Assembly: GCF_003935425.1 (NCBI RefSeq)
Contig: NZ_RHQN01000010.1
Location: 62,001 to 126,000 of the forward strand
Origin: Pseudomonas sp. v388
GTDB taxonomy: Bacteria > Pseudomonadota > Gammaproteobacteria > Pseudomonadales > Pseudomonadaceae
Length of the DNA stretch: 64,000 nucleotides
Direction of reading: 5' to 3'
Shown one piece after another: positions 24,543-31,966 of the stretch. A model generated the notes under the pieces. The model was not told where the DNA came from. It ran no database searches and was given only the letters and a program-made list of their open reading frames with translations. The position numbers and the translations under genes are program-made. How positions within the stretch are numbered: position 1 is the stretch's first letter; each line of letters begins with the position of its first letter.

Positions 24543-25919
24543 ATGGCAAGGGATTACGCAAAATATATAGATGATGTAAGTGATGATATCAAAAATTGTA
24601 TACAAGACATGGCCTGTCAGCCGATCTTATTCATTGGTTCAGGTTTCACGAAGCGATACTTAGGGGGGGCGGGATGGGAAGAGCTTCTAAAATATTTGGC
24701 GGAAGAATGTCCCGAGATAGACCGACAGTTTGCGTATTACAAACAAAGGTACCCTGATTTCGTCGATATCGGTACAGTATTTGCGGAAAAGTATAATGAT
24801 TGGGCGTGGGGGAAGGAAGGTCACCCATTTCCGGACAGTCTGTATGATGAGGGTAACGCACCTGAGGCGTATATAAAGTACAGTGTGGCGGAGCTTTTTA
24901 AAGAGTTGTTAACTAAGGAAGAGCGACATCTCCCTGAAGAAATTGAGTTGTTAAAATTAATCAGGCCTCACTCTATAATAACTACTAACTATGACGGGCT
25001 TTTAGAACACATTTTCCCTGAATATACACCAGTTATCGGGCAAAAAATCCTATACGCCAATCACGCTAGTATTGGAGAGATATTTAAGATTCACGGATGT
25101 GCCACCTCTCCAGAAAGTATTGTGTTAACCAGAAATGATTATGAAGAATTTGTGAGGCGGAAGAAATATCTTAGTGCAAAGCTTTTAGCTTTTTTTGCGG
25201 AGCACCCTTTGATATTTATTGGGTATAGTGCAGAGGATGTAAATATTCGTTCTATACTTTCGGATATTGACGAGATCCTATCTGAGGATGGGAAGCTTAT
25301 ACCTAATATATATATTCTTGAATGGGCGAGCGAGGATTCAAAAGATGCGTATCCAAGACGCGAGAGGCTCATACCGGTTTCAGATCATAAAGGTGTCATT
25401 ATAAAAAGTATCATCGCAAACGACTTTTCATGGGTTTATAAGGCATTCGCCTCTCATGAAGCTATGATAAATATAAATCCTAGACTCCTGCGCTCGTTGC
25501 TTGCGCGAACCTATCAGTTAGTACGTTCTGATATACCTAGAAATCCGATTCAAGTAGATTATAAAGTTCTTTCTAACGTATCGGAAGAAGAGGGTGAGCT
25601 CGCTAAGCTATACGGGATATCAGATACTTCGGATGGTTTGTCATTTAACGTTAACTACCCGTATACCTTGACGACTATAGGCCAAGTGTTAGGGTATAAG
25701 TTTTGGCATAAGTGTGCGAGGTTTATAAGGGTGATCGAGGATGAAACCGGTATCGATATAAAGGCGTTTGATAACAAATATCACTGTGCAATCATGAATG
25801 GAAGTGAAGTTCAGTCACATCGCTATTCGGAAGCATTTAAGGATTTGATTGAGAAAGTCCGAAGTGGGGAGCCTTTTTCCGAGGAGGTGCTCGCTGAGGG
25901 AAAAGCAAAGGGGCGTTAA
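24543..25919 (+). CDS. SIR2-domain protein, candidate anti-phage NADase
   Basis: The 458-residue protein has a SIR2_2-type NAD-processing domain over roughly residues 25-300. Landmarks are the NAD loop FIGSGFTKRY (30-39), ITTNYDG (145-152), the catalytic-type His in KIHGC (H184) and FIGYSAEDVN (225-234). The C-terminal 150 residues are unassigned. SIR2-domain proteins in prophages often act in abortive infection by depleting NAD. There is a usable RBS (GGGGG) before the ATG. The gene is AT-rich relative to its umuC neighbour, ends at a strong terminator, and faces the ShosTA pair. Function as a defence gene is inferred from domain and location. Confidence 0.85.
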   Translation: MARDYAKYIDDVSDDIKNCIQDMACQPILFIGSGFTKRYLGGAGWEELLKYLAEECPEIDRQFAYYKQRYPDFVDIGTVFAEKYNDWAWGKEGHPFPDSLYDEGNAPEAYIKYSVAELFKELLTKEERHLPEEIELLKLIRPHSIITTNYDGLLEHIFPEYTPVIGQKILYANHASIGEIFKIHGCATSPESIVLTRNDYEEFVRRKKYLSAKLLAFFAEHPLIFIGYSAEDVNIRSILSDIDEILSEDGKLIPNIYILEWASEDSKDAYPRRERLIPVSDHKGVIIKSIIANDFSWVYKAFASHEAMININPRLLRSLLARTYQLVRSDIPRNPIQVDYKVLSNVSEEEGELAKLYGISDTSDGLSFNVNYPYTLTTIGQVLGYKFWHKCARFIRVIEDETGIDIKAFDNKYHCAIMNGSEVQSHRYSEAFKDLIEKVRSGEPFSEEVLAEGKAKGR

Positions 25920-25927
25920 TTTGCGTA

Positions 25928-25958
25928 CCAAAACAGCACTGTAGAGGCGCTGTTTTGG
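25928..25958 (+). terminator. Terminator after the SIR2 gene
   Basis: A perfect 10-bp stem, CCAAAACAGC / GCTGTTTTGG, with an 11-base loop starts 8 bp after the SIR2 stop codon. A T-containing tract follows. Being A/T-flanked on both sides it may also serve the convergent ShosTA operon, which ends at 26006. Confidence 0.8.
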
Positions 25959-26005
25959 TTAGTATCTTGTTTTATTGCTATTGCTATCTCTGTTTGGTAA
26001 TCGGA

Positions 26006-27403
26006 TTACGTGACTGTGGAGTATCTAACCATTAGGCTTAGGAAAACTAGATGGGGGTCTTTGGATGGGGATGATATCCGTATTTGTAACTTAGGGGCAA
26101 TATCAGTGCGGATGGAGGCAAGATCCAGCTGGAACTTTTCTCCTAACTGATCTGGTGAATCCAAAGTGGGGTCAAAATTTATAGTGAGTTCGTCGTTACA
26201 GTCAGTGAGTTTAAATTGTATCTGGGTGCTAGGCTCCGAAGATTGCGCAATTCCGGATAATGCTGTGATCGTGAAGCCCGGCTCATGTTTAAGTGCAAGG
26301 GTAAAGGTCACCGACGAATCATCGCTTACGGAATGTGGATTATGGTGTGCAAGTCGCCATTTGAAGCTGGGGGTGAGGCGGTGATGAGCTGAGAATAAGT
26401 CGGAGTGGTTTTCCTTATTCTCATTTCTCGACGAGGAAGCTTCCCGAAAATAGCCTTGTGGGAGAATATTAGTGAGTGACGTATAATCTTCTCGGCTTCT
26501 GAGAATATGCACGCGATCAAACTTGGACGAAGTGCAGCGTAATAATGCGGGGGCGCTCCCATCAAAATTATCGGCTATGAGTAGGTTGGCCTGAATCTTA
26601 GGCTCATTGTTTGCTATATCTTTTCTTGTCGGATAAGGAATGGCAAGCCAGCGCTCGTAGTCCAATGACGCACGTGAAGCGTGCAGACTCCCGCCTTTGA
26701 GGTCAGATTGGATCATGACTACCCCTCGCGCCAGACCAGCCTGAGTTCGGTCTCTTTTTACGAATTGTTGGGGTAATGCTGCTTGGCCAAACTTGTATTC
26801 GCTGACTAATGCCCCGCCGGAACTTAGGATTCGGTTAGCTAAATCCTTGTTTCTGGATGGCGAAATCGTATGTAACCCGTGAGCGAGAACAGCTACTGTA
26901 TGGCCCCCTGCCCTAAGCGCGGATTCATGTGCTATTGAGTCGCAGCCTATAGCTAAGCCGCTAACTATGCTCCAGTTTTGTTCGCAAAAGTACCTAGTAA
27001 TTCGCTCAGTAATCTCAATACCATGAGCTGTAGGCTCACGTGTACCGATTATTGCAACTGCTGGGGTAGAGTTAGGAGCCAACGAACCTATGCAATAAAT
27101 TATGAATGGGTCATCTTTAGTCAGGCGGAGTAAATCGGGATATTCAACATCCATTGCTGAAAGAATACGTGCTGAAAAGCGGTTGGCTTCCTCAACTTGC
27201 GTGTTGGCTTCCGCTAGAGCTGCTGCCCATGCACCCTCCTCGAAAAGAGATTTCTTTATTCTTTGCGGCAGCCCTTCAAGATCATATGGATCCGCAGATG
27301 CAAAGCCCGGAATGCTGGCTATTATCCTGAGTGACGCGGCGCCTACACCTTTAAGCATGGAATAGGCTAGTAGTCTAAAGGTAGCATCTGAAATAGTAGT
27401 CAT
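26006..27403 (-). CDS. shosA: DprA-like protein ShosA (antitoxin of ShosTA)
   Basis: The 465-residue protein has a DprA/Smf Rossmann domain over about residues 60-300: VAIIGTREPTAHG, WSIVSGLAIGCDSIAHESAL, GHTVAVLAHGL, GGALVSEYKFG and a KGGSLHASRASLDYE motif. A C-terminal extension of about 150 residues replaces the winged helix of housekeeping DprA. The start overlaps the stop of the upstream HAD-phosphoribosyltransferase gene (ATGA). This two-gene arrangement is that of ShosTA, in which the DprA-like protein neutralises the toxin. I would not call it a competence gene. Confidence 0.88.
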   Translation of the reverse strand: MTTISDATFRLLAYSMLKGVGAASLRIIASIPGFASADPYDLEGLPQRIKKSLFEEGAWAAALAEANTQVEEANRFSARILSAMDVEYPDLLRLTKDDPFIIYCIGSLAPNSTPAVAIIGTREPTAHGIEITERITRYFCEQNWSIVSGLAIGCDSIAHESALRAGGHTVAVLAHGLHTISPSRNKDLANRILSSGGALVSEYKFGQAALPQQFVKRDRTQAGLARGVVMIQSDLKGGSLHASRASLDYERWLAIPYPTRKDIANNEPKIQANLLIADNFDGSAPALLRCTSSKFDRVHILRSREDYTSLTNILPQGYFREASSSRNENKENHSDLFSAHHRLTPSFKWRLAHHNPHSVSDDSSVTFTLALKHEPGFTITALSGIAQSSEPSTQIQFKLTDCNDELTINFDPTLDSPDQLGEKFQLDLASIRTDIAPKLQIRISSPSKDPHLVFLSLMVRYSTVT

Positions 27404-28638
27404 GTGACGTCGCTAATGTTTTTGGCGATTGAAAAACAGGTTACTTCTCTGACGCCTGCTTCTCTAAGGTACTGGCTGGCATAGACGAGTGTCGCCCCAG
27501 AGGTAGCCACGTCGTCAATAACCAAAACATTACTAGGGATTGGCCCTGCAGTATTGACCGATAGATGATCTCGAACATTTATAAAACGTTCCGGCTTGGT
27601 GAGGTGCTCACGACTACTGGATACAACTCCGTCTTTATAAGTTAAGAGTTTTGGCTCGAAAGCTATTTTGGCTTTGCCCCATGCGGCAAGCTTAAAGGAA
27701 TTCTCCAGCTGAGAGAGAAGGCTTTCCAAGCGGGGTTCTCGTCCAGGTCGAGCTGGAATTACAGTAACAGTGAGGCTGCCTGCATAAGCTAGTAGAGGGT
27801 ATTTATATCTGATGAACGCTCTTAACGTGTCAATCCACTCCGGCGGGAAAAGCTTCGAGTCTTTATTGATATGCACCGAGTTAGTAAGTGTATGCCATTT
27901 TTTGCGTTCTGATAAGGACGCATAGTCAGAGAAGTGCCTTCCTCCAATGAATACAGGTGTGGGTTTTTTTGAAGCGAAAACTTCTTTGGGGAAGAAGTAA
28001 TTGGTTTTGTCAAAGCGACATAGAGAGTTCTGATTGGCGATTGGGTTCAAACGGTATTCAAGGTCCGGCAGAGTTAAGCCGGGTTCATTGAGCCACGTCA
28101 AAAAATCGGAAGGAGAATCTAGAATTCCATCTGCTGTTAAGTCTAAAGAATTCCAGTGCATGAATTGCCGCTCCGCCGGCCATGCAGATTTGTCAAGGAC
28201 GGCCAAGCAGCCAGCATTATAGGCTGCACGAATGTCTACATCCGCGTCACCGACTAGCACCGTTCGGTCTAGCCTTGTCAGGTCGAAGGCTTTCATCGCT
28301 AGCTTGATACCTTCCCCGTGAGGTTTGTGACGCCTAACATCTTCATAACCTATTACGATATCCCACGTAAAATTAGGATACAACCATTGCAGCATTAAAT
28401 CTGCGTAGGCGCGTGGCGATCTCGTGAACACGCCTAATTTGATCGCGGGAAAACGCGCTCTGATGGAAAGCAATATCTGTTCGGAATAGATAGCTCTGTT
28501 AGGAATCTTAAGATATTCAATCTTCAATTCCCGCTCATATTGAGGAGTGCGGTTGTGTACACCGCGCGGTCTTACGGCGCTCAAGTCATCTGTCTTTGCA
28601 AGCGTCTGATCTAGGTCAAAAAGACATAACTCGATCAT
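27400..28638 (-). CDS. shosT: HAD-phosphoribosyltransferase fusion protein ShosT (toxin of ShosTA)
   Basis: The 412-residue protein joins an N-terminal HAD phosphatase domain (DLDQT at 8-12; VFTRSPRAYADLML; VLVGDADVDIRAAYNAGC) to a C-terminal PRTase. The PRPP loop VLVIDDVATSGATLVYA is at about 371-387. It precedes the DprA-like gene with ATGA coupling. ShosT in enteric phages and satellites is toxic alone and, with ShosA, gives anti-phage protection; the exact substrate is not known to me. The catalytic HAD Asp residues and PRPP loop are intact. It is the last cargo gene before the cos-like sequence. Confidence 0.88.
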   Translation of the reverse strand: MIELCLFDLDQTLAKTDDLSAVRPRGVHNRTPQYERELKIEYLKIPNRAIYSEQILLSIRARFPAIKLGVFTRSPRAYADLMLQWLYPNFTWDIVIGYEDVRRHKPHGEGIKLAMKAFDLTRLDRTVLVGDADVDIRAAYNAGCLAVLDKSAWPAERQFMHWNSLDLTADGILDSPSDFLTWLNEPGLTLPDLEYRLNPIANQNSLCRFDKTNYFFPKEVFASKKPTPVFIGGRHFSDYASLSERKKWHTLTNSVHINKDSKLFPPEWIDTLRAFIRYKYPLLAYAGSLTVTVIPARPGREPRLESLLSQLENSFKLAAWGKAKIAFEPKLLTYKDGVVSSSREHLTKPERFINVRDHLSVNTAGPIPSNVLVIDDVATSGATLVYASQYLREAGVREVTCFSIAKNISDVT

Positions 28639-28763
28639 GATTATCCGTCCATGTGATAGGGCAAAGTGCCATTGATGTCACTATGCCTACGCTGGCAAAA
28701 ATTGGATAGATCACCTCATGCAAATTGTTGCGGTCACCATGATCGTTCAAACGCGCTCGCGCC

Positions 28764-28782
28764 GTCGTCCCCCCACCTCTCC
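28764..28782 (-). other. cos-like sequence
   Basis: Read on the minus strand, that is towards ShosT and the portal gene, the 19 bases GGAGAGGTGGGGGGACGAC match P2 cos as I recall it (GGCGAGGCGGGGAAAGCAC) at 13 positions, in the same orientation relative to gene Q. It lies between the cargo and the att site, where the phiCTX layout predicts cos. The comparison rests on memory of the P2 sequence. Confidence 0.5.
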
Positions 28783-28961
28783 TGCGGCCTAAGTGCGCTC
28801 TCTATTCTGCGTGACTGAGGGCTGGCTATGCGCATCCAGGGTCTGCCTGTGCTCCGGAGCTGGCCCCCAGCCCCCTACCTTCAAAACCCTGCGAGGTCTC
28901 ATTGTCTGCCGGTAGGGAGTAACGCACTCTCCCGGTCTTTTTCCCGAACGATGTCGGAGAA

Positions 28962-29237
28962 AGGTAATAAAGGTAATTGCCACCCAAAACAGGCCTGAAG
29001 GCCGCGAGATACGTGGCTTCGGTCGATTACCTTGCAGGGTAATTTTAGGTAATTGAAAAGGTAATTTTTAGTCAGGTGCCTGTTTTTAAACAGTTTTTCG
29101 AATCTGAGAACTGACCCTGGTAAAAGGTAATTCACTTACCTTTTTATTACCTAAAAATTACCTTTCTGAGTTTATAAAAACTCCATAGAAATCAATAGGA
29201 TGGTGGAGATTTAAGCTTTTTCTAACCTTTCTTACCT
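28962..29237. repeat. AGGTAAT repeat cluster
   Basis: Five exact AGGTAAT copies on the plus strand (28962, 28971, 29047, 29059, 29125) and three on the minus strand (29026, 29146, 29157), plus near copies at 29037, 29135 and 29231. Some are spaced 9-12 bp. The stretch is AT-rich. Candidate roles are protein-binding iterons, such as replication or regulator sites, or integrase arm sites; none is established. Confidence 0.65.
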
Positions 29238-29676
29238 TTTCCCGATGCCTTTCCTGAAAATTGTCGTTGCTTCCGGCGTGCACAGGTTAGTGCTTCTTAA
29301 CGTTTCTTCCGTGTTCGATGCTTCCAGGTGCAGTTGTGCTCGTTACGGACGCGACGTGAGCAATGAGTCGCCCGCAGCGTTGGTTACGCTTGTCCGTGAC
29401 ATCGAAGTCGCCGACTGCCCGAGGCATCATTGATGTGTGCCTGCGGTGTGGGGTGGAGGCGGGGAAGGGAGATTTGAGGCTGGAGCGAAACGAGTGAGAC
29501 CGAAACAAACAATTGGAAATGATGCGCAATGCATCCATGCCGTAAGGGCTCAAAAATCCGTTCCGCATCTGAAAAGCGAGCCCTCACAGAATAGGCGTTC
29601 CAGAGGACTAAAAAAAATGGAAATGCGGAAGCGATTGGAGCGTAACTGATTGAGTTTTGGGGATTTTACTCATGGA

Positions 29677-29732
29677 CTTGAAAACTGCCGACTGTAACAG
29701 GTCCTAGAGTTCGAATCTCTATGTCTCCGCCA
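29677..29732 (+). repeat. Prophage attachment site: 3' fragment of tRNA-Ser(UGA)
   Basis: From the anticodon loop CTTGAAA (anticodon TGA) through a serine-type long variable arm, a perfect T arm (TAGAG-TTCGAAT-CTCTA, 29705-29721), the acceptor 3' strand TGTCTCC, discriminator G and CCA (29730-29732). The 5' part is absent: the bases before the loop cannot pair with the 3' anticodon stem. This is what an integrase leaves at the distal end of an element inserted in a tRNA gene. As I recall, phiCTX uses a tRNA-Ser 3' end. The intact tRNA should lie left of the window. Confidence 0.85.
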
Positions 29733-29745
29733 TCTTCGACACGCT

Positions 29746-29771
29746 AAAGCCCTGAAAATTCAGGGCTTTTT
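29746..29771 (+). terminator. Terminator of the original tRNA-Ser locus
   Basis: An AAAGCCCTGAA / TTCAGGGCTTT stem followed by a T tract, 13 bp after the tRNA CCA. It is the chromosomal flank of the att site and would have ended tRNA transcription before insertion. Confidence 0.85.
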
Positions 29772-29908
29772 CGTTTCTGCCGCGCGCACGGTCAACACAG
29801 CCACGAAGGCCGGGCGTCCCGCATTTTCCAGATCACTTGCGCAACTAAGGCCCAATTGTTCTTAACCGCTGGGCGTAATGGCGGTCCCACCCGACGAAGC
29901 ACGCCGCA

Positions 29909-30697
29909 TCAGCCCGGCCGGCTCAGCTCGATCCAGGTCGGCGCATGATCGCTGGCATGTTCTTCACCGCGCACCCAAGTGTCTACACCTGCACTCATCA
30001 GCCTCGGTGCCAGCGTCGGATTGAGCAGCAGGTGGTCAATTCTCAGGCCGGAGTTTTTTTGCCAGTGCTGCCGGAAATAGTCCCAGAAGGTGTAAATCTG
30101 TTCCTCGGGGTGCATGTGCCGAACTGAGTCGACCCAGCCCTGGGCGAGCAGTCGCTGGAAGCATTCGCGGCTTTCCGGCTGGAGCAGGGCATCCTTGAGC
30201 CATGAGCGGGTGTTGTAGATATCGAAGTCCGTCGGCACTACGTTGTAGTCGCCAGCCAGCACGACCGGGTGTTCGCTGGCCTGCAGGCTGCGGGCGTGAG
30301 CGATCAGTTGCTCGAACCACCTGAGCTTGTAGTCGAACTTCGGTCCCGGCTGCGGGTTGCCGTTGGGGAGATACAGGCATCCGACGATCACCCCGTGAGC
30401 CGCTGCTTCGAGGTATCTGGATTGTGTGTCATCTTCAGCGCCTGGCAGTCCTTTGCGGATCAGCAGCGGGTCATCGCCGCGAGCCAGAATCGCTACGCCG
30501 TTCCACGATGGCTGGCCGTGATGCAGTGACCCGTAGCCCGCTGCTTCCAGTTCCGCAGCCGGGAAAGCCGCATCGCGTGCCTTGAGTTCCTGCAGGCAAA
30601 CGATGTCCGGCTGTTCCCGCGCCAGCCAGTCCAGAAGGTTAGCCAACCTGGTCTTGATACCGTTGACGTTGAACGTGGCGATTTTCAGGTTATCCAT
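29909..30697 (-). CDS. xthA: Exodeoxyribonuclease III
   Basis: The 262-residue protein starts MDNLKIATFNVNGIKTRLAN. It has the AP endonuclease/EEP signatures: CLQELKARDAAFP (metal-binding Glu), GDYNVVPTDFDIYN, the LRIDHLLL Asp and the terminal ASDHAPTWIEL His. It removes abasic sites and 3' blocks in base-excision repair. The ATG at 30697 has a GGGAG ribosome-binding site; an open frame upstream has no family sequence. It is the first chromosomal gene beyond the att site. Confidence 0.97.
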   Translation of the reverse strand: MDNLKIATFNVNGIKTRLANLLDWLAREQPDIVCLQELKARDAAFPAAELEAAGYGSLHHGQPSWNGVAILARGDDPLLIRKGLPGAEDDTQSRYLEAAAHGVIVGCLYLPNGNPQPGPKFDYKLRWFEQLIAHARSLQASEHPVVLAGDYNVVPTDFDIYNTRSWLKDALLQPESRECFQRLLAQGWVDSVRHMHPEEQIYTFWDYFRQHWQKNSGLRIDHLLLNPTLAPRLMSAGVDTWVRGEEHASDHAPTWIELSRPG

Positions 30698-30887
30698 GCC
30701 GGGCTCCCTTGACCCTCGCCCGACGGTGGGCGCGTTTATCTTCTGAGGCACCCAGGTCGTTATAGTTCGTGATTTCTCAACGTGCCTGGGGTGCGAGCGG
30801 GCGAGCGTCCGTCCTGGCTGAACGTTCGAAGCCTGTTTGCGTCAAAACCCGCACTAACCGCGGTATCTCATTACGCTGGAGGCAGCC

Positions 30888-31058
30888 ATGCAACCCGAAA
30901 CCGAGGGCAAGGAAGAAAAAGGCCCGAACCACATTCCCTACATCAATGATCCCGGCAAGCGTCCGCACCCCGATTCAGGCGCTGGCGAGCCGGAGGATTC
31001 CTACGAATCCGAATTCGAGACCACCGACGATGCCGAAGAAGCTGGTCGTGAAAGCTGA
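30888..31058 (+). CDS. Small acidic hypothetical protein
   Basis: The 56-residue product starts MQPETEGKEEKGPNHIPYIN and ends EAGRES. It is Glu/Asp/Pro-rich and probably disordered, with no transmembrane or signal sequence. A GGAGG ribosome-binding site stands 6 bases before the ATG. Its last 29 bases overlap the start of thpR, so the two are likely co-translated. I do not recognise a function. Confidence 0.65.
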   Translation: MQPETEGKEEKGPNHIPYINDPGKRPHPDSGAGEPEDSYESEFETTDDAEEAGRES

Positions 31059-31584
31059 CCCGCAGCAGCCGGTCAAGCGACTGTTCTTCGCGCTCAGTTG
31101 TGCGCCGCAACAGAGAAAGGCTATTGCGCAGTGGCGCGGGCAGCTTGAACTGCGCGCTGGCCGTCCGGTGCCGACGGCAAATTTTCATCTGACTTTACTG
31201 TTTCTGGGGGACGTCGAAGTCTCCCGGCTGCCGGACCTGCTCGCGGCGGCAGCAAAGGTTCGAGTGCCCGGCACCGCCCTGAGGGTCGTGCTGGACCGGC
31301 TGGATGTCTGGCGCAAGGCCGGTGTCATGGTGCTGGCGCCCCAACAGCCCCCGCCGCCTCTGCTGCAGTTGGTCTACGCGCTGGAGCAGGCGATGCTGCC
31401 GTTCGGGTCGGAAGAGCGGACGAGGGAATACCGGCCTCATTTGACCTTGTTGCGTGACTGCCGAGTGGATGTGCCCGAGTGGCTCACGCCGCCTGAATTT
31501 GTTCTGCATGCCGATCACTTCACCCTCTATGAATCTCACAAGGGCAGTTATCGCGTGCTTATGGAATGGCCACTGATTTCGTAG
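31030..31584 (+). CDS. thpR: RNA 2',3'-cyclic phosphodiesterase ThpR (LigT family)
   Basis: The 184-residue protein has the two catalytic HxTx motifs of the 2H family: FHLTLLFLGD (around residue 50) and YRPHLTLLRDC (around 135). It starts RLFFALSCAPQQRKAI after a short basic leader. It hydrolyses 2',3'-cyclic phosphate RNA ends. The ATG at 31030 lies within the preceding small acidic gene, and homologues also begin shortly before the LFFAL strand. Confidence 0.94.
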   Translation: MPKKLVVKADPQQPVKRLFFALSCAPQQRKAIAQWRGQLELRAGRPVPTANFHLTLLFLGDVEVSRLPDLLAAAAKVRVPGTALRVVLDRLDVWRKAGVMVLAPQQPPPPLLQLVYALEQAMLPFGSEERTREYRPHLTLLRDCRVDVPEWLTPPEFVLHADHFTLYESHKGSYRVLMEWPLIS

Positions 31585-31913
31585 GAATCGTCTTTGGTCA
31601 GATAGGATCCACGCAGCACTTGACGGCATTTATTTTCACGATCCGGGCTTGCGCTGGTGACGGGTTTTGAGATCCGGATTTCAACAAAAGTTGTCCACCA
31701 AAGTCGTGGGTATGTCTGTGGGTAACTTGTTGTAAGTCCCGTATTTCGTGGCCTGCAGCCATATGGCTATTTTATGAACAGCACTGAAAATGCACTGCAA
31801 TGGAGCCTGAAAGGCCTGTGGGAATGAGCCGGGGAGCGGCGCATTACGCGTTAAAATTCGTGCGCTGACAGAAAATTTATAGCCACTTGAATCAGGCTTG
31901 CCAGCGTTAAACC
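31585..31913. other. Intergenic region, nothing recognised
   Basis: About 330 bp between the end of thpR and the terminator of the downstream dehydrogenase gene. I see no gene, RNA or clear repeat in it. Confidence 0.6.
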
Positions 31914-31946
31914 AAAAAAAACGCGCCCTTGCGAGGCGCGTTTTTT
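31914..31946 (-). terminator. Bidirectional terminator at the end of the semialdehyde dehydrogenase gene
   Basis: Stem ACGCGCC / GGCGCGT with a 7-base loop, flanked by A7 on one side and T6 on the other. It stands 20 bp beyond the dehydrogenase stop and can work in both directions. Confidence 0.88.
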
Positions 31947-31966
31947 ATCGGGACGGTGGGAAACGA

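Larger units (their letters stand above)
28639..29676. other. Non-coding region between ShosTA and att
   Basis: About 1 kb without a convincing gene; the short frames here have no recognisable domains or ribosome-binding sites. It holds the ShosT promoter region, a cos-like sequence (28764-28782), a cluster of AGGTAAT repeats (28962-29237) and a G-rich stretch (29449-29470). I recall that in phiCTX the segment between cos and attP is likewise short and gene-poor. Confidence 0.6.
1..29732. mobile_element. P2-family (phiCTX-like) prophage, right part
   Basis: Twenty-three recognisable P2 structural, packaging and lysis genes lie in P2 order between the left edge and a tRNA-Ser 3' fragment at 29677-29732. 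The order portal, cargo, cos-like sequence, att matches what I recall of phage phiCTX, where cargo (ctx) lies between cos and the portal gene and attP is close to cos. On that layout the integrase, repressor, replication genes and ogr lie left of position 1, so their absence here is not evidence of decay. All visible structural genes are full length. Capsid, portal and terminase are present, so this is a phage and not an R-type tailocin. The left boundary is outside the window. Confidence 0.93.

Noticed and set aside
26006-27403. Housekeeping competence gene dprA
   Set aside because: It is coupled to a HAD-PRTase gene, lies in phage cargo, and has an unusual C-terminal extension in place of the usual winged helix.
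29452-29470. G-rich sequence sharing 11 bases (GAGGCGGGGAA) with P2 cos
   Set aside because: It points away from the portal gene, opposite to the P2 orientation. The site at 28764-28782 has the right orientation and more matching positions, so this one is kept only as a weak alternative.
20960-29676. Interpretation as a defective prophage because integrase and replication genes are missing near the att end
   Set aside because: In the phiCTX layout those genes lie at the opposite end, which is outside the window.
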